From contig NZ_JAFLHG010000019.1 in assembly GCF_018717645.1 (NCBI RefSeq), forward strand, positions 1-39,746: 39,746 bases of DNA, given 5' to 3'. The stretch's first letter is position 1. Every line of letters starts with the position of its first letter. Below are positions 1-8,720 of the stretch, piece after piece. Under the pieces are notes generated by a model. It saw only the letters and a list, made by a program, of their open reading frames with translations, made no database searches and was not told where the DNA came from. The position numbers and the translations under genes are program-made. This DNA is from Microbacterium flavum (GTDB lineage: Bacteria; Actinomycetota; Actinomycetes; Actinomycetales; Microbacteriaceae).

Positions 1-51
1 CGGCAGGACGGGGGCGGGGGCGCTGGCGCGGGGGCGCGGGGGCGGCGGCGC

Positions 52-97
52 GGGGCGTCGGGACGCGGGGGCTAGGGGGCGTCGGGACGCGGGGGCT
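52..97. repeat. Direct repeat, two 22-bp copies, at the 3' end of ndh
   Basis: The 22-bp word at 52-73 recurs unchanged at 76-97, a 24-bp period. The ndh stop codon (72-74, minus strand) falls at the junction, so the upper copy encodes the C-terminal Pro-Arg-Pro-Asp-Ala-Pro tail and the lower copy lies just past the stop. This looks like a slippage or local duplication event. Bases 1-51 are G-rich low-complexity sequence in which I see no gene. Confidence 0.8.
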
Positions 98-1427
98 TCG
101 GCGGCCGGATGGCGGGGACGTCGCCCACGATCGGCACCGGCGTGCGGTGCAGACGCATCCCGTAGCGGGCGGCGAGGCCCACCATCACCTGGAGCTTGTT
201 GCGCGGGCCGAGGAGGCTCGTGATGTGCACGAACAGCCACGCGGACCACGCCAGGCGACCGGTGAGCGGAATGACCTTCCGCAGGAGCGGCACGCGCTTC
301 AGGATGCCGAGGCGGTGGAGGACGGGCAGGTTCGCCACGCCGGGGACCTCCCCGACCGCCGAGCGGCGTCCGATGATCGCGAGCTGCCCCTTGTCGTAGT
401 AGACGAACGGCTCCGTCGCCTCGCCGCCGAGCAGTCGCAGAATCTGACGCGCGACGTGCTCGCCGCCCTGGATCGCCGGCTGGGCCAACTGCGGGAAGTC
501 CTGCGGCGTCCGGGCGACATCGCCCGCGGCGAACACCCCGGGCAGCCCGACCACCTGCAGGTCCTGGCCGACCAGGATGCGGCTGTCGTCGGCCAGGGGC
601 AGCGACCATCCGCGCACCTCCTCGTGCGGCGCGACGCCGGTCGCCCAGATCGTGAGATCCGACGGCAGCACCGTCCCGTCCGAGAGGCGCACCGAGTCGC
701 GGCAGACCTCCTCGACGCCCGCGCCCAGGCGCAGCTCCACGTGGCGCTTCTTCAGCTGGGCGGCGGCGTACGTGCGGAGCGAGGGGAGGAAGGGCTTCAG
801 GATCTCGCTGCGCTGCACGAGCGTGATGCGGAACGCCTCGCCCTCGAGCTCGGGGTAGGCGGGTTCCAGGCCCTGGTCACGCAGCTCCGCGAGGGCGCCC
901 GCCATCTCGACGCCGGTCGGGCCGCCGCCGATCACGACGACCGACAGACCCTTGCTGCGGTCCGGAGCGGCCGCTGCGCGGTCGAGGCGGGTGAACAGGG
1001 TGTCGCGGATCGCGATCGCCTGCGAGCGGGAGTACACCGCGAACGAGTTCTCCTTCGCGCCCGGGGTGCCGTGATACGCCGTCGTGACGCCGTTCGCGAT
1101 CAGTAGGTAGTCGTAGGAGATCTCGCGGCCGTCGAGGAGGCGGAGGGCACGGGCATCCGTGTCGATCGCCGTGAGGTGCTCGTGCACCACGTCGAGGTTC
1201 GGCTGCGAGACGCGCAGGCTCCGGAGGAAGTGCGTGACATCGCCCGGATTCAGCCCGCCGGTGGCGACCTGGTACAGGAGCGGCTGGAACGTGTTGTACA
1301 CGCGCCGGTCGATGAGGGTGACCCGCACGGGGGCCTTGCGCAGGGCGCGCGCCGCGTTGATGCCGGCGAATCCGCCGCCGACGATGACGACGTGCGGGAG
1401 GTGCGCGGTCGAGGGTGCGTGGCTCAT
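72..1427 (-). CDS. ndh: Type II NADH:quinone oxidoreductase (NDH-2)
   Basis: This is a 451-residue single-subunit, non-proton-pumping NADH dehydrogenase that passes electrons from NADH through FAD to the quinone pool at the inner face of the membrane. An N-terminal FAD-binding dinucleotide fold (VVIVGGGFAGINAARAL) is followed near residue 170 by the NAD-binding fold (VVVIGGGPTGVEMAGAL). The AAGDVART and AIQGGEHVARQI stretches are typical of the family. The C-terminal 90 residues hold an amphipathic or hydrophobic membrane-contact segment and end in a Pro/Lys-rich tail. The ATG at 1427 is chosen because it overlaps the sufU stop by four bases (ATGA) and directly precedes the FAD motif; a longer in-frame start at 1475 would lie inside sufU. 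It is the last gene of a sufS-sufU-ndh run. Confidence 0.9.
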   Translation of the reverse strand: MSHAPSTAHLPHVVIVGGGFAGINAARALRKAPVRVTLIDRRVYNTFQPLLYQVATGGLNPGDVTHFLRSLRVSQPNLDVVHEHLTAIDTDARALRLLDGREISYDYLLIANGVTTAYHGTPGAKENSFAVYSRSQAIAIRDTLFTRLDRAAAAPDRSKGLSVVVIGGGPTGVEMAGALAELRDQGLEPAYPELEGEAFRITLVQRSEILKPFLPSLRTYAAAQLKKRHVELRLGAGVEEVCRDSVRLSDGTVLPSDLTIWATGVAPHEEVRGWSLPLADDSRILVGQDLQVVGLPGVFAAGDVARTPQDFPQLAQPAIQGGEHVARQILRLLGGEATEPFVYYDKGQLAIIGRRSAVGEVPGVANLPVLHRLGILKRVPLLRKVIPLTGRLAWSAWLFVHITSLLGPRNKLQVMVGLAARYGMRLHRTPVPIVGDVPAIRPPKPPRPDAP

Positions 1428-1876
1428 GCCTTGGCGATCGCGTCTTCGAGGGCGACCCAGGCGAGCATCGCGCACTTCACGCGCGCGGAGAACTTCGAGA
1501 CGCCCGAGAGAGCGGCGGCGTCGCCGTAGACCTCTTCGTCCAACTCCAGCTTCCCGCGCGAGCGCAGCGCCTCGCGGAACCCTTCGATGAGGGTCACCGC
1601 CTCCGCGCGGCTGAGCCCCTCTTCGGCGACCAGATCGGCGAGCATGGATGCCGAGGCCTGCGAGATCGAGCAGCCGCGACCTTCCCAGGTCACGTCCGCG
1701 ATCGTCTCGCCGTCGACGCGGGCGCGCAGGGTGATCTCATCGCCGCATACGGGGTTCTTCTGGTGCGAGGTGCCGCTGTGCCCGGGCTCCGCATCCTCGT
1801 CGGCGAGACCGAAGTGCTGCGGATGCTTCGAGTGGTCCAGGATCAGCTCGCGGTAGAGCGCGTCGAGCTCATTCAT
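1424..1876 (-). CDS. sufU: SufU-type Fe-S assembly protein
   Basis: This 150-residue IscU-like zinc protein receives persulfide sulfur from the cysteine desulfurase SufS in Gram-positive bacteria. The zinc/sulfur-accepting residues are visible: Cys in NPVCGDE (with its Asp), Cys in GRGCSISQAS, and Cys in ARVKCAMLAW. The 18-20-residue insertion between the second and third cysteines that separates SufU from IscU appears to be present. The ATG at 1876 begins MNELDALYREL, the usual SufU start; an upstream in-frame ATG at 1939 overlaps sufS and is not used. It starts 4 bp after the sufS stop, and its own stop overlaps ndh, so the three are probably co-transcribed. sufBCD are not in this window. 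Confidence 0.9.
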   Translation of the reverse strand: MNELDALYRELILDHSKHPQHFGLADEDAEPGHSGTSHQKNPVCGDEITLRARVDGETIADVTWEGRGCSISQASASMLADLVAEEGLSRAEAVTLIEGFREALRSRGKLELDEEVYGDAAALSGVSKFSARVKCAMLAWVALEDAIAKA

Positions 1877-1880
1877 GTGT

Positions 1881-3170
1881 TCAGACTCCGAAATAGGGAC
1901 GGATGCCGCGAACGGCATCGAGGAGGGCATCCACGTCATCGGGGGTGTTGTACAGGGCGGTGGAGGCGCGGACCGATGCCGTCACACCGTAGCGCGTGTG
2001 CAGCGGGGCCGCACAGTGGTGGCCGACGCGCACCGCGATGCCGCGCGCGTCGAGGAACTGCCCGGCGTCGTGCGCGTGGACGCCTTCGACGTCGAACGAC
2101 CACAGCCCGACCCGCTCGACCGACCCGGTCGAGGGGTCGCCGAGCAGCCGGATGCCGGGGATCTCGACGAGGCCGGCGCGCATCCGCTCGGCGAGCATCG
2201 TCTCGTGGGCATGGATCCGCTCGAGACCGATGCCGTCGAGGTACCGGACGGCGGCTGCGAGGCCGATCGCGGGCCCGATGGGCTGGGTCCCGGCCTCGAA
2301 CCGCTGCGGCGGAGGGAGGTACTCCGCCCGGTCGAGGGTCACGGTCGTGATCATGGATCCGCCGGTGAGGAACGGGGGCATCGCCTCGAGCACCTCGGCG
2401 CGGCCGTAGAGCCCGCCGACGCCGTACGGGCCCATCATCTTGTGCCCGCTGAAGACGGCGAGGTCGACGCCGAGCGCCGGGAGGTCGAGGGGCAGGTGCG
2501 GCGCCGACTGGCAGGCATCCATCACCGTCAGCGCTCCGACCTGGTGGGCGAGGGCGATGATCTCCTCGACGGGATTGATGATCCCGAGCACGTTCGAGAC
2601 GTGCGTGAACGCGACGATGCGCGTGCGCGGGCCGATGATCTCCGCCGCGGCGGCCAGATCGAGCGTTCCGTCGTCGTGGGCGGGGATGTGGCGGAGCACC
2701 GCGCCCGTCCGCAGGGCGAGCTCCTGCCACGGGATCAGGTTGGCGTGATGCTCGATCGCGGTCGTGACGATCTCATCGCCGGGTCGCAGGGCGAGGGAGG
2801 AGGATGCCGAGGCGCCTCCGATCGAGTAGGCGACGAGGTTGAGCCCCATGGTGGCCCCGCTCGTCCAGACGAGCTGCTCGGCATCCGCTCCGACGAAGCC
2901 GGCGACGGTCGCGCGGGCGTCTTCGAAGAGGTCGGTGGCCTCGGCCGCGAGCGTGTGTGCGCCGCGGTGGACGGCCGCGTTCGTGTGCTCGAGGAAGTCG
3001 CGCTCGGCGTCGAGCACCGGGAGCGGGCGCTGGCTGGTCGCGGCGGAATCGAGGTACACGAGGCGGTGGCCGTTCACCTGCTCGGCGAGGATCGGGAAGT
3101 CCTCGCGCAGCCGCACCGCGTCGATCGGGTCGGCGGCGGTCGCGGCGGTCTGAGGGGTCGCGGAGGTCAC
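1881..3170 (-). CDS. sufS: Cysteine desulfurase SufS
   Basis: This is a 429-residue PLP-dependent class V aminotransferase-fold enzyme that removes sulfur from L-cysteine and hands it to SufU. The PLP lysine is K244 in SGHKMMGPYG. The catalytic cysteine is C386 in the group II desulfurase motif RVGHHCAAP. The N-terminus VNGHRLVYLDSAATSQRP is typical of SufS. The start is GTG at 3170, about 20 residues before the conserved core. The 67-bp gap to the upstream KimA-like gene (3171-3237) holds two short GC stems near 3186-3199 and 3209-3220 that could end the upstream transcript, but neither is convincing. Confidence 0.92.
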   Translation of the reverse strand: MTSATPQTAATAADPIDAVRLREDFPILAEQVNGHRLVYLDSAATSQRPLPVLDAERDFLEHTNAAVHRGAHTLAAEATDLFEDARATVAGFVGADAEQLVWTSGATMGLNLVAYSIGGASASSSLALRPGDEIVTTAIEHHANLIPWQELALRTGAVLRHIPAHDDGTLDLAAAAEIIGPRTRIVAFTHVSNVLGIINPVEEIIALAHQVGALTVMDACQSAPHLPLDLPALGVDLAVFSGHKMMGPYGVGGLYGRAEVLEAMPPFLTGGSMITTVTLDRAEYLPPPQRFEAGTQPIGPAIGLAAAVRYLDGIGLERIHAHETMLAERMRAGLVEIPGIRLLGDPSTGSVERVGLWSFDVEGVHAHDAGQFLDARGIAVRVGHHCAAPLHTRYGVTASVRASTALYNTPDDVDALLDAVRGIRPYFGV

Positions 3171-3237
3171 CCCTCTAGGCTACGCCCCGGCATCCCGGGT
3201 GGGCTCGGCCCCGAACGGGGGGACGGCGATGCCGCGC

Positions 3238-5301
3238 CTAGGAGTCCTCGTCGGTGTGGGCGACGAGGCCGTAGCTCGTGATCCGGCCCGCACGGTCATC
3301 GCCGGGCAGCGGGCGGGAGCGTCGGCCGTAGATGAGCTCCGTGGAGTCCAGCAGCCAGGGCACGAGCGTGATCTGCACGCCGTGGACGAGCATGAGCTGC
3401 TGGGCGATGCGGCGGGCGCGGCGGTTGTGGAGGACCGACTCCCACCAGTGGCCGACGATGTACTGCGGCAGGTAGACCGTGACGACGGAGGAGCCGTGCT
3501 TCTTGCGGTACTCCGAGATGAACTGCGCGAGCGGCGCCGCGTACTGACGGTAGGGCGATTCGATGATGAGCAGGGGGATCGGCATGCGGTGGAACGCCCA
3601 GTCGTCCTGCACTTCGCGGGTGTCTTCGGCGGTGACCGAGATGTGCACGGCGATCGTCTTGTCGTGCTTGGCGGCGAGCGCGTAGTCGAGGGCCTTCGCG
3701 ACGGGCTTCTGCAGCTTGCCGACCAGGACGATCGCCACGTCGCCGCTCGCGCCGAAGTGCGCGTCGTCGTCCATCGTGATCTCGTGCTCCACGTCGCGGT
3801 AGTACCGGTGCACCCCGATCATGAGGAACGACAGCACGGGGATCGCGAGGAACACCAGCCACGCGCCGTGCGTGAACTTCGTGATGGTCACGATGACGAG
3901 GACCACGACCGTGAACGTCGCGCCCAGCGAGTTGATGACGAGGCCGCTGTAGGCGCTGCGCCGCTCGGCGACGGCCTTCGGCGACAGCAGCCTCAGCTCC
4001 CGCCTCCAGTGCCGCACCATCCCGATCTGGCCGAGCGAGAAGGAGACGAACACTCCGATGATGTACAGCTGGATGAGGGTCGTGAGCTTCGCCTGGAAGA
4101 CGACGAGCACGATGACGGCGGCGAGCCCCAGCACGATCATCCCGTTGCTGAACACGAGTCGGTCGCCGCGGGTGTTGAGCGCCTTCGGTGCGTAGCCGTC
4201 CCGCGCGAGCACCGATCCGAGGAGGGGGAAGCCGTTGAAGGCCGTGTTCGCCGCGAGCAGCAGCACGGCCGCGGTGGCCGCCTGGATGACGAAGAAGAGG
4301 ATGCTGCCACCGCCGAACGTCGCGGCCGCGACCTGCGCCATGAGGCTCGGCTGCACCGCGGCGGTGCAGTCGAACCCGACGAGGTTGCAGGGGTCCTCCG
4401 CGTAGTGGACGCCGGCGACCAGAGCGAGCACCGTCAGCCCCGAGAACATCAGGATGGCGATCGAGCCCATCAGCACGAGGGTCGTCTGCGCGTTGCGGAC
4501 CTTCGGCTTGCGGAAGGCGGGCACGCCGTTGGAGACGGCCTCGACCCCGGTCAGCGCCGAGCAGCCGCTCGAGAAGGCGCGCAGGATCAACAGGATGACC
4601 GCCGCCTGGCTGAGGTCCTCGGCCTGCACCGCGAACTGGGCGCTCTCCGCGATCGGGGCATCCCCCAGCATCCAGCGGACGAGGCCCGTCACGATCATCA
4701 CCATGACGGACCCGATGAACAGGTACGTCGGGATCGCGAACGCCGTCGACGCCTCCCGTACGCCGCGCAGGTTCACGAGGATGATGAGGATGACGAAGCC
4801 GACGGCGAGTTCGACGCGGAAGGCGTCGAGTCCGGGCAGCGCCGAGATGATGTTGTCGACGCCGGATGCCACCGACACCGCGACCGTCAGGATGTAGTCG
4901 ACGAGCAGCGCGGAGGCCACGACGACGCCGGCCTTCTCGCCGATGTTCGTGCGGGCGACCTCGTAGTCGCCGCCGCCCGACGGGTAGGCCTTGATGAGCT
5001 GGCGGTAGCTGAGGACGACGACGACCAGGAGCGCCACGACGGCGGTCGCGACCCACGGACTGAAGGCGAGGAACGCCGTCCCGCCGATCAGCAGGATCAT
5101 CAGCAGCTCCTGCGGCGCGTAGGCCACGGAGGACAGTGCGTCGGAGGCGAAGATCGGCAGCGCCATCTTCTTCGGCAGCAGCTGGCCCTCGAGTTCTTCG
5201 CTCGTCAGCGGTTCGCCGATGAGGATGCGTTTGGCGATCGGAGTCTCGTCCGCCGCCGGCCGGTCCTCGGCGCGATTGTCATCGGTCACGGCGGGCGACA
5301 T
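3238..5301 (-). CDS. KimA-like (APC superfamily) K+ importer
   Basis: This 687-residue membrane protein has about 12 hydrophobic segments in the first 460 residues and a soluble C-terminal domain of about 210 residues. It aligns from memory along its length with Bacillus subtilis KimA (YdaO), a high-affinity K+/H+ symporter inhibited by c-di-AMP. Shared landmarks include SDALSSVAYA, LLVDYILTVAVS, AFSSGCSALTGVEA, LAANTAFNGFPLL and RGDRLVFSNGM. The C-terminal part (AIVLVGKLQKPVAKALDYAL, then a His-Asn-Arg stretch HNRRARRIA) matches the universal-stress-like cytosolic domain of KimA. Automatic pipelines usually call such proteins amino-acid permeases; the K+ role is the better family match. The ATG at 5301 is divergent from the VanZ gene with 50 bp between them. 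Confidence 0.75.
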   Translation of the reverse strand: MSPAVTDDNRAEDRPAADETPIAKRILIGEPLTSEELEGQLLPKKMALPIFASDALSSVAYAPQELLMILLIGGTAFLAFSPWVATAVVALLVVVVLSYRQLIKAYPSGGGDYEVARTNIGEKAGVVVASALLVDYILTVAVSVASGVDNIISALPGLDAFRVELAVGFVILIILVNLRGVREASTAFAIPTYLFIGSVMVMIVTGLVRWMLGDAPIAESAQFAVQAEDLSQAAVILLILRAFSSGCSALTGVEAVSNGVPAFRKPKVRNAQTTLVLMGSIAILMFSGLTVLALVAGVHYAEDPCNLVGFDCTAAVQPSLMAQVAAATFGGGSILFFVIQAATAAVLLLAANTAFNGFPLLGSVLARDGYAPKALNTRGDRLVFSNGMIVLGLAAVIVLVVFQAKLTTLIQLYIIGVFVSFSLGQIGMVRHWRRELRLLSPKAVAERRSAYSGLVINSLGATFTVVVLVIVTITKFTHGAWLVFLAIPVLSFLMIGVHRYYRDVEHEITMDDDAHFGASGDVAIVLVGKLQKPVAKALDYALAAKHDKTIAVHISVTAEDTREVQDDWAFHRMPIPLLIIESPYRQYAAPLAQFISEYRKKHGSSVVTVYLPQYIVGHWWESVLHNRRARRIAQQLMLVHGVQITLVPWLLDSTELIYGRRSRPLPGDDRAGRITSYGLVAHTDEDS

Positions 5302-5351
5302 TACGCCGGGCGGGGCCCGCGCGCAATGCGGACGACTGAAAGGATCGACAC

Positions 5352-6422
5352 ATGGGCAACGAGGTGTACTCCGCAGCGGTCGCGATCGGTCTCGGCGCGC
5401 TGGTCGGGACGGCGCTCTTCGTCCCCTTCGTGGCCGTCAGCTACCGGCGTCGCGGCCGCCTCACCTTCGGCCGCTCGGTGCTGTGGGCCGCCGCCCTCGT
5501 GTACTTCCTCGCGATCTGGACCTACACCCTGCTCCCGCTGCCCGAATCGGGCGCGTACGCGTGCGCGGGGGTGAATCTCGACGTCCTCGCGTTCGTCCAG
5601 GACCTCCGCTCGGCGCGGAGCCTCACGGACTTCGCCGTCCTGCAGCTGGCGCTGAACGTCCTGCTGTTCCTGCCGCTCGGGTTCTTCCTGCGGGTGCTCG
5701 GCGGCCGCGGCATCCTCGTCGCGTTCGTGGCGGGGCTCGGGATCTCCCTGATCATCGAGACGACGCAGCTCACCGGCGTCTGGGGGATCTACCCCTGCGC
5801 GTACCGCGTCTTCGACGTCGACGATCTGCTGACCAACACGGTCGGCGCGGTGCTCGGGTCGCTCCTGGCGCTCATCGTGCCGAGCCGACTGCGCAGCGGT
5901 GCGCATCCGGATGCCGGGGATGCTCCGCACCCGGTGACGCGCCCCCGGCGCCTGCTGGCCATGCTCTGCGACTGGCTGGGCGCGGGACTCGTGGGTGCGG
6001 TGGTCGGTATCGGCGTGCAGGTCGTCCTCGAGTACCTCGTGCGCGACCACGCGGCCGTGGTCGACGGCGGGATCGCGCAGACCGCGACGAACCTCGTCCC
6101 GATCGTCGTCTGGACCGCGGTGACGCTCGTGACGGGGCGGACGGTCGGCGACCTGGCGGTCGAACTCCGCTTCCGCGGGGGGCCGCTGCCGACCCCGGTC
6201 GCCCGATCGCTGCGCTTCCTGGGCGGGATCGGCGGCTACCTGCTGCTCTCGCTGCTCCCCGGCGCGGGGGCGGCCGCCGCGCTCGTGTTCGCGGCGGCAT
6301 CCGTCGTCGCAGCCTTCGCGACCCGCCGGGGACGCGGGCTGCCGGGCCTGCTCTCCGGTCAGGACGTCGCCGATGCCCGCGCGGGGATCGCCCCCGACGG
6401 TCAGGAGCCGGCGGCGAAGTAG
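5352..6422 (+). CDS. VanZ-like and RDD membrane protein
   Basis: This 356-residue integral membrane protein has two recognisable halves. Residues about 1-180 are a VanZ-like domain with four to five membrane segments (LNVLLFLPLGFFLRVLGG, then SLIIETTQLTG and the DVDDLLTNTVGAVLGS signature). Residues about 195-335 are RDD-like (ARG/Asp-rich membrane domain) starting at RRLLAMLCDWLGAGLVGA. VanZ-like proteins occur in glycopeptide resistance loci but are mostly of unknown function; nothing here suggests resistance. An AAAGGA ribosome site lies just before the ATG at 5352. The 3' end overlaps the convergent gene at 6401 by 22 bases, so the two transcripts must read into each other. Confidence 0.8.
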   Translation: MGNEVYSAAVAIGLGALVGTALFVPFVAVSYRRRGRLTFGRSVLWAAALVYFLAIWTYTLLPLPESGAYACAGVNLDVLAFVQDLRSARSLTDFAVLQLALNVLLFLPLGFFLRVLGGRGILVAFVAGLGISLIIETTQLTGVWGIYPCAYRVFDVDDLLTNTVGAVLGSLLALIVPSRLRSGAHPDAGDAPHPVTRPRRLLAMLCDWLGAGLVGAVVGIGVQVVLEYLVRDHAAVVDGGIAQTATNLVPIVVWTAVTLVTGRTVGDLAVELRFRGGPLPTPVARSLRFLGGIGGYLLLSLLPGAGAAAALVFAAASVVAAFATRRGRGLPGLLSGQDVADARAGIAPDGQEPAAK

Positions 6423-7330
6423 TACAGGACGGCGGTGACGCTCGTGCCGTCGGTGTCGGTGACCATGCTGTACTGCACGGGCGGCCCGGCGGTGGAGCGA
6501 CCGATGTCGAAGACGAACCGGATCGAGCCGACGTTGCCGCGGGGGATCTCCCGGTCCGGCGTGGCGGCGCGGACGGCGGCGATCGTCGAGCCGATCTTCA
6601 GGCCGCGCTCTGCGGTCATCTCGATCTTGCCGACGGTGTTGCGCGAGAACGTCGCGTACGAGGGCTGCGTGAAGGTCGCCCGCTGGGCTCCGCCGGTGCC
6701 GTCGACCATGTCGTAGAGGAGGAACCCGTCCCACTGGTAGACGGTGTAGTCGGGGTAGCTGCTGCCGTCGCCCGCCTCGACGCGCTGGGTGGGGGCGGCG
6801 CCGAAGGCCTGGGTCAGCGCCGCGACGGCCACATCGGCCTTGTCGCGCCACTGGTGGGTGAAGACGGTCTGGTCGTCCTTGTCGACGAGGGTGAACCCCG
6901 TGCCGCCGAACTGCACGGCGACCGGCGCGCCGATGCCCGTCGGGGAGGACGTCGGGCTGGCGGTGGGCTGCGTCGTCGGTGCGGTCGTGGGACCCGGGTC
7001 CGGCGGGCCCACGGGTCCGGCGTCGGAGGACGGGCGCGTCAGAGCGATGCCGAGGGTCACGACGACCGCGATCAGCAGCACGCCGGCGACGACACCGAGC
7101 ACGACGGGCAGGCGCGAGCCGGTGTCGTCGGGATCCCGCGGGGGGCGGCCGCCGCTCGCCGGCCTCGGTTCGCGAGGCGGCTTCGGGGGCTTCGGGGGCT
7201 TGGGATCGCGGGGCGGCTTCGGCTCGCGGGGGGGCTTGGGCGGCTTCGGTTCCCGGGGCGGCTTCGGCGCGGGAGTCTCGTTGCCGCTCGGCTCGGGGGC
7301 ATCGGGGAGCCCGAGATCGGCCCAGGTCAC
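6401..7330 (-). CDS. Membrane-anchored protein with Pro/Lys repeats, unknown domain
   Basis: The function of this 309-residue protein is not recognised. Residues about 22-57 are a run of Pro-Lys/Pro-Arg-Glu repeats, and one membrane segment lies at about 74-97 (basic side first, so the C-terminus is probably outside). A Pro/Thr/Ser linker leads to a C-terminal domain of about 180 residues. That domain (GFTLVDKDD, FTHQW, FGAAPT, YTVYQWDGFLLYD, GLKIGST, DTDGTSVTAVLYYF) is clearly related to the C-terminal domain of the protein at 8721-9488. The GTG at 7330 overlaps the stop of the M20 gene (GTGA), so the two are translationally coupled. An exported protein reading an extracellular signal is possible, but this is a guess. 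Confidence 0.7.
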   Translation of the reverse strand: MTWADLGLPDAPEPSGNETPAPKPPREPKPPKPPREPKPPRDPKPPKPPKPPREPRPASGGRPPRDPDDTGSRLPVVLGVVAGVLLIAVVVTLGIALTRPSSDAGPVGPPDPGPTTAPTTQPTASPTSSPTGIGAPVAVQFGGTGFTLVDKDDQTVFTHQWRDKADVAVAALTQAFGAAPTQRVEAGDGSSYPDYTVYQWDGFLLYDMVDGTGGAQRATFTQPSYATFSRNTVGKIEMTAERGLKIGSTIAAVRAATPDREIPRGNVGSIRFVFDIGRSTAGPPVQYSMVTDTDGTSVTAVLYYFAAGS

Positions 7331-8541
7331 GCGAGGAACTCCCGCGCCGCGACGACGAGGGCATCCACGCCGCGCTCGATCGTGGGGTGGAGGACCGGGG
7401 CGAAGAACGGCGAGTGGTTCGTCGGAATCTCCTCGTTGATCGCGCCGCGCGCGCGAGCATCGGCGAAGCGCTCCGGATCGAGTCCGCCCCAGAACCAGTA
7501 CACGAGGGGGACGCCGGCCTCGCGGGCGAACCAGGAGACGTCCTCGCTCCCCGTGAACATGCCCGGGTCGACGACGCTCTCCTCGCCGAAGGCGCGCGAC
7601 CAGGCCGCGACGAGGCGTGCCGTGGCATCCGCGTCGTTGATCGTCGGCGGCAGGGAGTGGAGGGTGGTGATGACGGGCTCCTCGACGGCGCCCGAGGCCT
7701 GCGCCTCGGCACGGACGACGCGCTCGACCCGCGCGAGCACATCGGCGCGCGCGGCGTCGTCGGGGTAGCGCAGGCTGAGCTCGAGGGTCGCCTCGGCGGG
7801 GATGATGTTGTTCTTCAGCCCGGCGTGGATCGCGCCGACGGTGACGACCGCCATCTCGCGCGGGTCGATCTCGCGGGAGACGATCGTCTGCAGACGCATG
7901 ACCGTCGCCGCCGCCATCACGACCGGGTCGATCGTGGCGTGCGGGCGCGAGCCGTGGCCGCCGCGGCCGAGAAGACGCACCGTGATGCCGTCCGATGCCG
8001 CCATCTGCGTGCCCGGGCGAACGCCGACGACCCCGGCGGGCAGCGGCGTGAGGTGCTGGCCGAGGACGATGTCGGGCTTCGGGAAGGCATCCAGGACGCC
8101 CGCCTGGATCATCGCCTGGGCTCCCGCGCCGTACTCCTCCGCGGGCTGGAAGACGGCGACGACGGTGCCCGACCACTCGTCGCGGGTCGCGAGGAGGCGC
8201 TCGAGCGCTCCGAGGAGGGCCGTCACGTGCATGTCGTGCCCGCACGCGTGCATGACGGGGACGTCGGTTCCGGCCGGGTCGATGCCACGGGCGGTCGACG
8301 CGTAGGAGAGGCCGGTCTGCTCCTCGACGGGCAGGGCGTCCATGTCGGCGCGCAGCCAGACGACCGGCCCCTCGCCGTTGCGGATCGCCGTCGCCACACC
8401 CGTCGTGCCGAGCCCCTCGGTGAACTCGAGGTCGAGCGCGCCGAGTTCGCGCGCGATGACCCCCGCCGTGCGCGTCTCCTGGAACGAGAGTTCGGGGTGG
8501 CGGTGCAGGTCGATGTACAGGGCCTCGAGGTCGATGCTCAC
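7327..8541 (-). CDS. M20 family metal-dependent amidohydrolase
   Basis: This 404-residue M20D-type amidohydrolase is related to hippurate hydrolase and N-acyl amino acid or indole-acetyl-amino acid hydrolases. Metal-site motifs are visible: ACGHDMHVTALLGA (Cys and His ligands), PAEEYGAGAQAM (catalytic Glu pair), GQHLTP, and the late His in TNHSPFFAP. The dimerisation domain starts at about GGHGSRPH. The substrate cannot be told from sequence. GTG at 8541 is chosen because a GAGGGG ribosome site precedes it and the protein then begins VSIDLEALYIDLHRHPELS, the normal M20 N-terminus; a longer open frame runs upstream to 9054 but lacks any domain. Its stop overlaps the next gene (GTGA). The 179-bp gap to 8721 shows no further gene. 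Confidence 0.88.
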   Translation of the reverse strand: MSIDLEALYIDLHRHPELSFQETRTAGVIARELGALDLEFTEGLGTTGVATAIRNGEGPVVWLRADMDALPVEEQTGLSYASTARGIDPAGTDVPVMHACGHDMHVTALLGALERLLATRDEWSGTVVAVFQPAEEYGAGAQAMIQAGVLDAFPKPDIVLGQHLTPLPAGVVGVRPGTQMAASDGITVRLLGRGGHGSRPHATIDPVVMAAATVMRLQTIVSREIDPREMAVVTVGAIHAGLKNNIIPAEATLELSLRYPDDAARADVLARVERVVRAEAQASGAVEEPVITTLHSLPPTINDADATARLVAAWSRAFGEESVVDPGMFTGSEDVSWFAREAGVPLVYWFWGGLDPERFADARARGAINEEIPTNHSPFFAPVLHPTIERGVDALVVAAREFLA

Positions 8542-8720
8542 CCCTCGACTGTAACCGCCGCCGCCGCTTCGGGCCTGCGAGTGCCCGGCCCTCGGGCGCC
8601 GGAACTCCTCCCCGCCGGCGCGGATCGGGCGCTCGAAACGGTTCGGGCAGGGGCCGACCGTGAATCGGAGCGTCCTGGCGGGGCTGGCGGTGCGCGGAGA
8701 GTGGGGCGCGTCCGCGCCGG

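Noticed and set aside
5352..6422. VanZ-like gene as a glycopeptide resistance determinant
   Set aside because: There is no vanH/A/X-type neighbour, and most VanZ-like proteins are unrelated to resistance.
8542..8720. Possible small gene or regulatory RNA between the M20 gene and the anchored protein
   Set aside because: I found no start with a ribosome site, no conserved-looking peptide and no strong stem in this 179-bp gap.
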